Notes under the pieces: model-generated | Seen by the model: the letters and a program-made list of their open reading frames with translations, nothing else | Told to the model about the DNA's origin: nothing | Database searches by the model: none | Shown: positions 62,010 to 64,000 of the stretch, piece after piece | Layout: each line of letters starts with the position of its first letter | Numbering within the stretch: the stretch's first letter is position 1 | Made by a program: the position numbers and the translations under genes | Assembly (NCBI GenBank): GCA_019096065.1 | Contig: JAGUCH010000009.1 | Span: forward strand, 2,676,001-2,740,000 | Direction of reading: 5' to 3' | DNA: 64,000 nt | DNA from: Paracyclopina nana | Taxonomy: Eukaryota > Arthropoda > Copepoda > Cyclopoida > Cyclopettidae

Positions 62010-63553
62010 GATGAAAGTTGGAGAAAATGACTCTACTTTAACCTACAGTGACCGCAAATTGCGACAGATTTATTTTAAAAATCCGCATAGTTTTGGTCAG
62101 ATATCAAATCAAATCTACTTTGTTGACGTTGAGTGAATGCCAACTTTTTCTACCGAATGCGATCACGAATGCATCAAAGTATTTTGATTTTTATAGTGAT
62201 TCAAAGTGTATTGCTTTAATGAATTGAGTATGCGTGGCTCAATAAAAATAAGAGCAATTTTGAGTTCGCTCGTGTAAACTAAGTACTAAAGAACTCTTTT
62301 GAGTCATACATGGAGTAATTATCCATCCATATTTTTACATTTTTAGTTAGACCAGATCAAAGTTAGATTTTCTACCGTAATTGCTCATCTGTTTGAAGAG
62401 TAAAAATTCCAGTTAAATCTCCTCATCTCATTTGATGGTAACATATCTGATTAGCGTTGCTATGCAACATGCAATCATCATGTTAACTCTGGTAAAAAGG
62501 CCTTTTTCATCTGCATATCATGTCTTTCACTCGCCAATAATTAGTGCTCTAATTATAGCTTTGAAAAAGTCACCAGTACAATGAGAAAAAATACATGAAT
62601 AAATGTTTTGAATTTTTTCCTTCCGTTAAATTGCGTTTTACTTCAGCCTCCTATTTCAACGCTGAACACTCTTAATAACTTTTCAAAGCTTCAATTAGAC
62701 CATTTTGTCAGCTCTTTTGGTTACATGACTTTGAAGTGTTTTGATTTAAGCATTTCATGCCTTCAGATTTTAAGGAAACGATGATTTAAAGGTGACCACC
62801 TTATAAAATATAAGCTGATGTCATATCTCATAGCTAAAAGTATTTTCTTGACGTCTCTCTCGTTTTTAAATGCAGTGTGCGTGATTTTAACCGTTTTTCT
62901 CTCTAGGTATGTGGATGTGAGTGCCAAATTGCATATGGAAATAGTGAGGTCATATTTGACTTTCCTCTCCGCGAGTTGAAGGTCAACAGCTGACAATTGC
63001 GCGAGCGTTTTTAGAGTCACGTGGTCATTTTTGGTCGAAAATATTTTATGATCAATCATGCTGAGCTGCAGCTGAAATAAATGATTGTTTCATAATTGTG
63101 CAAGTCGACTTGCCTTCCCAAATGGATTATTGTTGTTGCTTGGCAAAAACATAGGCAAAATTACGGTGTGTATACATATTTCTTGTCGGAAACCAAAGTC
63201 AGTGCACTGCTGCTGCTGCTGCTCCTGCTACACAAGAAGTACAGTCGAGGAAATTGAAACCGTGCAAAATCAACAGGTGTTACGTTCAATAAGACCGAGC
63301 TCAAATTAACGTGCACTTCCATTCCGTTTCATGCCTAGAATGCTTCAAAAATCGGAAAAGTTGACCTGTGTTCACATTGGCCTTACATTAAGGCCGCATA
63401 CAAAAGCTCGAAAATATTGAAATGCCAATTCCGTAAATGTAAATGTAACACAAGAATGTAGCGTATATTAGCAAGGCAGCTGTTTGCTTTTGGCAATAAA
63501 AAGACGCAGAAAATGGCTCAGTCTCTTCTGGAGATTTCATAGTGGCACTGCCA
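62010..63553. other. Non-coding DNA upstream of the SLC46-like gene
   Basis: No exon or element recognised. A CTG run lies at about 63209-63225. Confidence 0.4.
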
Positions 63554-63554
63554 C

Positions 63555-63620
63555 GGTCATTATTGATTCTTATGTAGCTGCATCGCAACCTAACTTAGTG
63601 CATAAGAAACGATAATGACC
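63555..63620. repeat. Diverged relative of palindromic element P (66 bp)
   Basis: Arms GGTCATTATTGATTCTTATG and CATAAGAAACGATAATGACC pair around a centre containing CATCGCAACCT. That centre and the TTCTTAT arm blocks match the middle of element P in reverse orientation; the outer 40 bases are absent. Confidence 0.65.
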
Positions 63621-64000
63621 ACATTCAATTCCAACGTTTCGCAGATTAGATTTCCCACACTATACACTTCTACTGAAGGTGGTGGTATGTGGTTGATGCA
63701 CACTGGGCCGACAGGCTCAAAATCGACGTGTCTCAAATGAGAGGCGAACCGATTCAGGTGTCATTTCTTCATGTGAAATCAGTGCCATGAGACCATTTTG
63801 GCTGCCTTGTCACCCCACTGTGGCCAATGGCGTACGATGAAATGACCAAGCCAAATATTTTTCCGACCCTCAGTGCTTTATGCCGGCTAGCTTCAACCAC
63901 TTCACAACTTCAGCAGCAGCCGCCAACACAGCATGTAAGAATTTTCCGCCAAATTACAGCCAGCCATAAAGTAATATCATGTGTGTGCCCTTAAGAGATT

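Overview
The window is eukaryotic nuclear DNA, AT-rich, with short GT-AG introns, AATAAA signals and dense small transposons. An arthropod is the best guess. The single-exon achaete-scute homologue ends in an ELLDAI..WQ motif, an SLC46-type transporter is present, and one promoter has a TATA box plus a TCAGTC initiator at arthropod-like spacing. This is inference from family knowledge; no species is claimed.

Layout. (1) 99-818, minus: intact achaete-scute bHLH gene. It is followed by about 13 kb of non-coding DNA holding two minisatellites (4361-4851, 8380-8876) and none of the small dispersed repeats seen later. (2) 16213-24719: one 8.5-kb DNA transposon with 22-bp inverted ends. It carries a Tnp2-like (CACTA/EnSpm-related) transposase gene on minus (16723-20001) and a nine-exon, 965-residue gene of unknown function on plus (20608-24047), fired from a shared GC-rich centre. 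A short motif recurs in the 5' leader and in most of the introns of the plus gene. (3) 25-55 kb: a repeat-rich region around a long minus-strand gene whose two best exons (35437-35197, 30309-29893) encode an actinoporin-like domain. Phase-compatible candidate upstream exons, one a signal peptide, lie at 42, 45 and 50.6 kb. About twenty copies of a 200-260 bp inverted-repeat element lie here and just before the transposon. A non-autonomous hAT element with a perfect 8-bp target duplication and three 145-158 bp palindromic elements with 3-bp duplications are also present, some nested in the former. (4) 55.4-62 kb: two clean minus-strand genes in tandem, a four-exon D-2-hydroxyacid dehydrogenase (334 aa) and a ten-exon SLC46-type transporter (472 aa). 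Foldback elements lie in intron 1 and downstream of the dehydrogenase.

Splice models were built by eye from phase continuity and GT-AG signals. They are strong for the dehydrogenase, the transporter and the transposon plus gene, moderate for the transposase, and tentative for the 5' half of the actinoporin-like gene.
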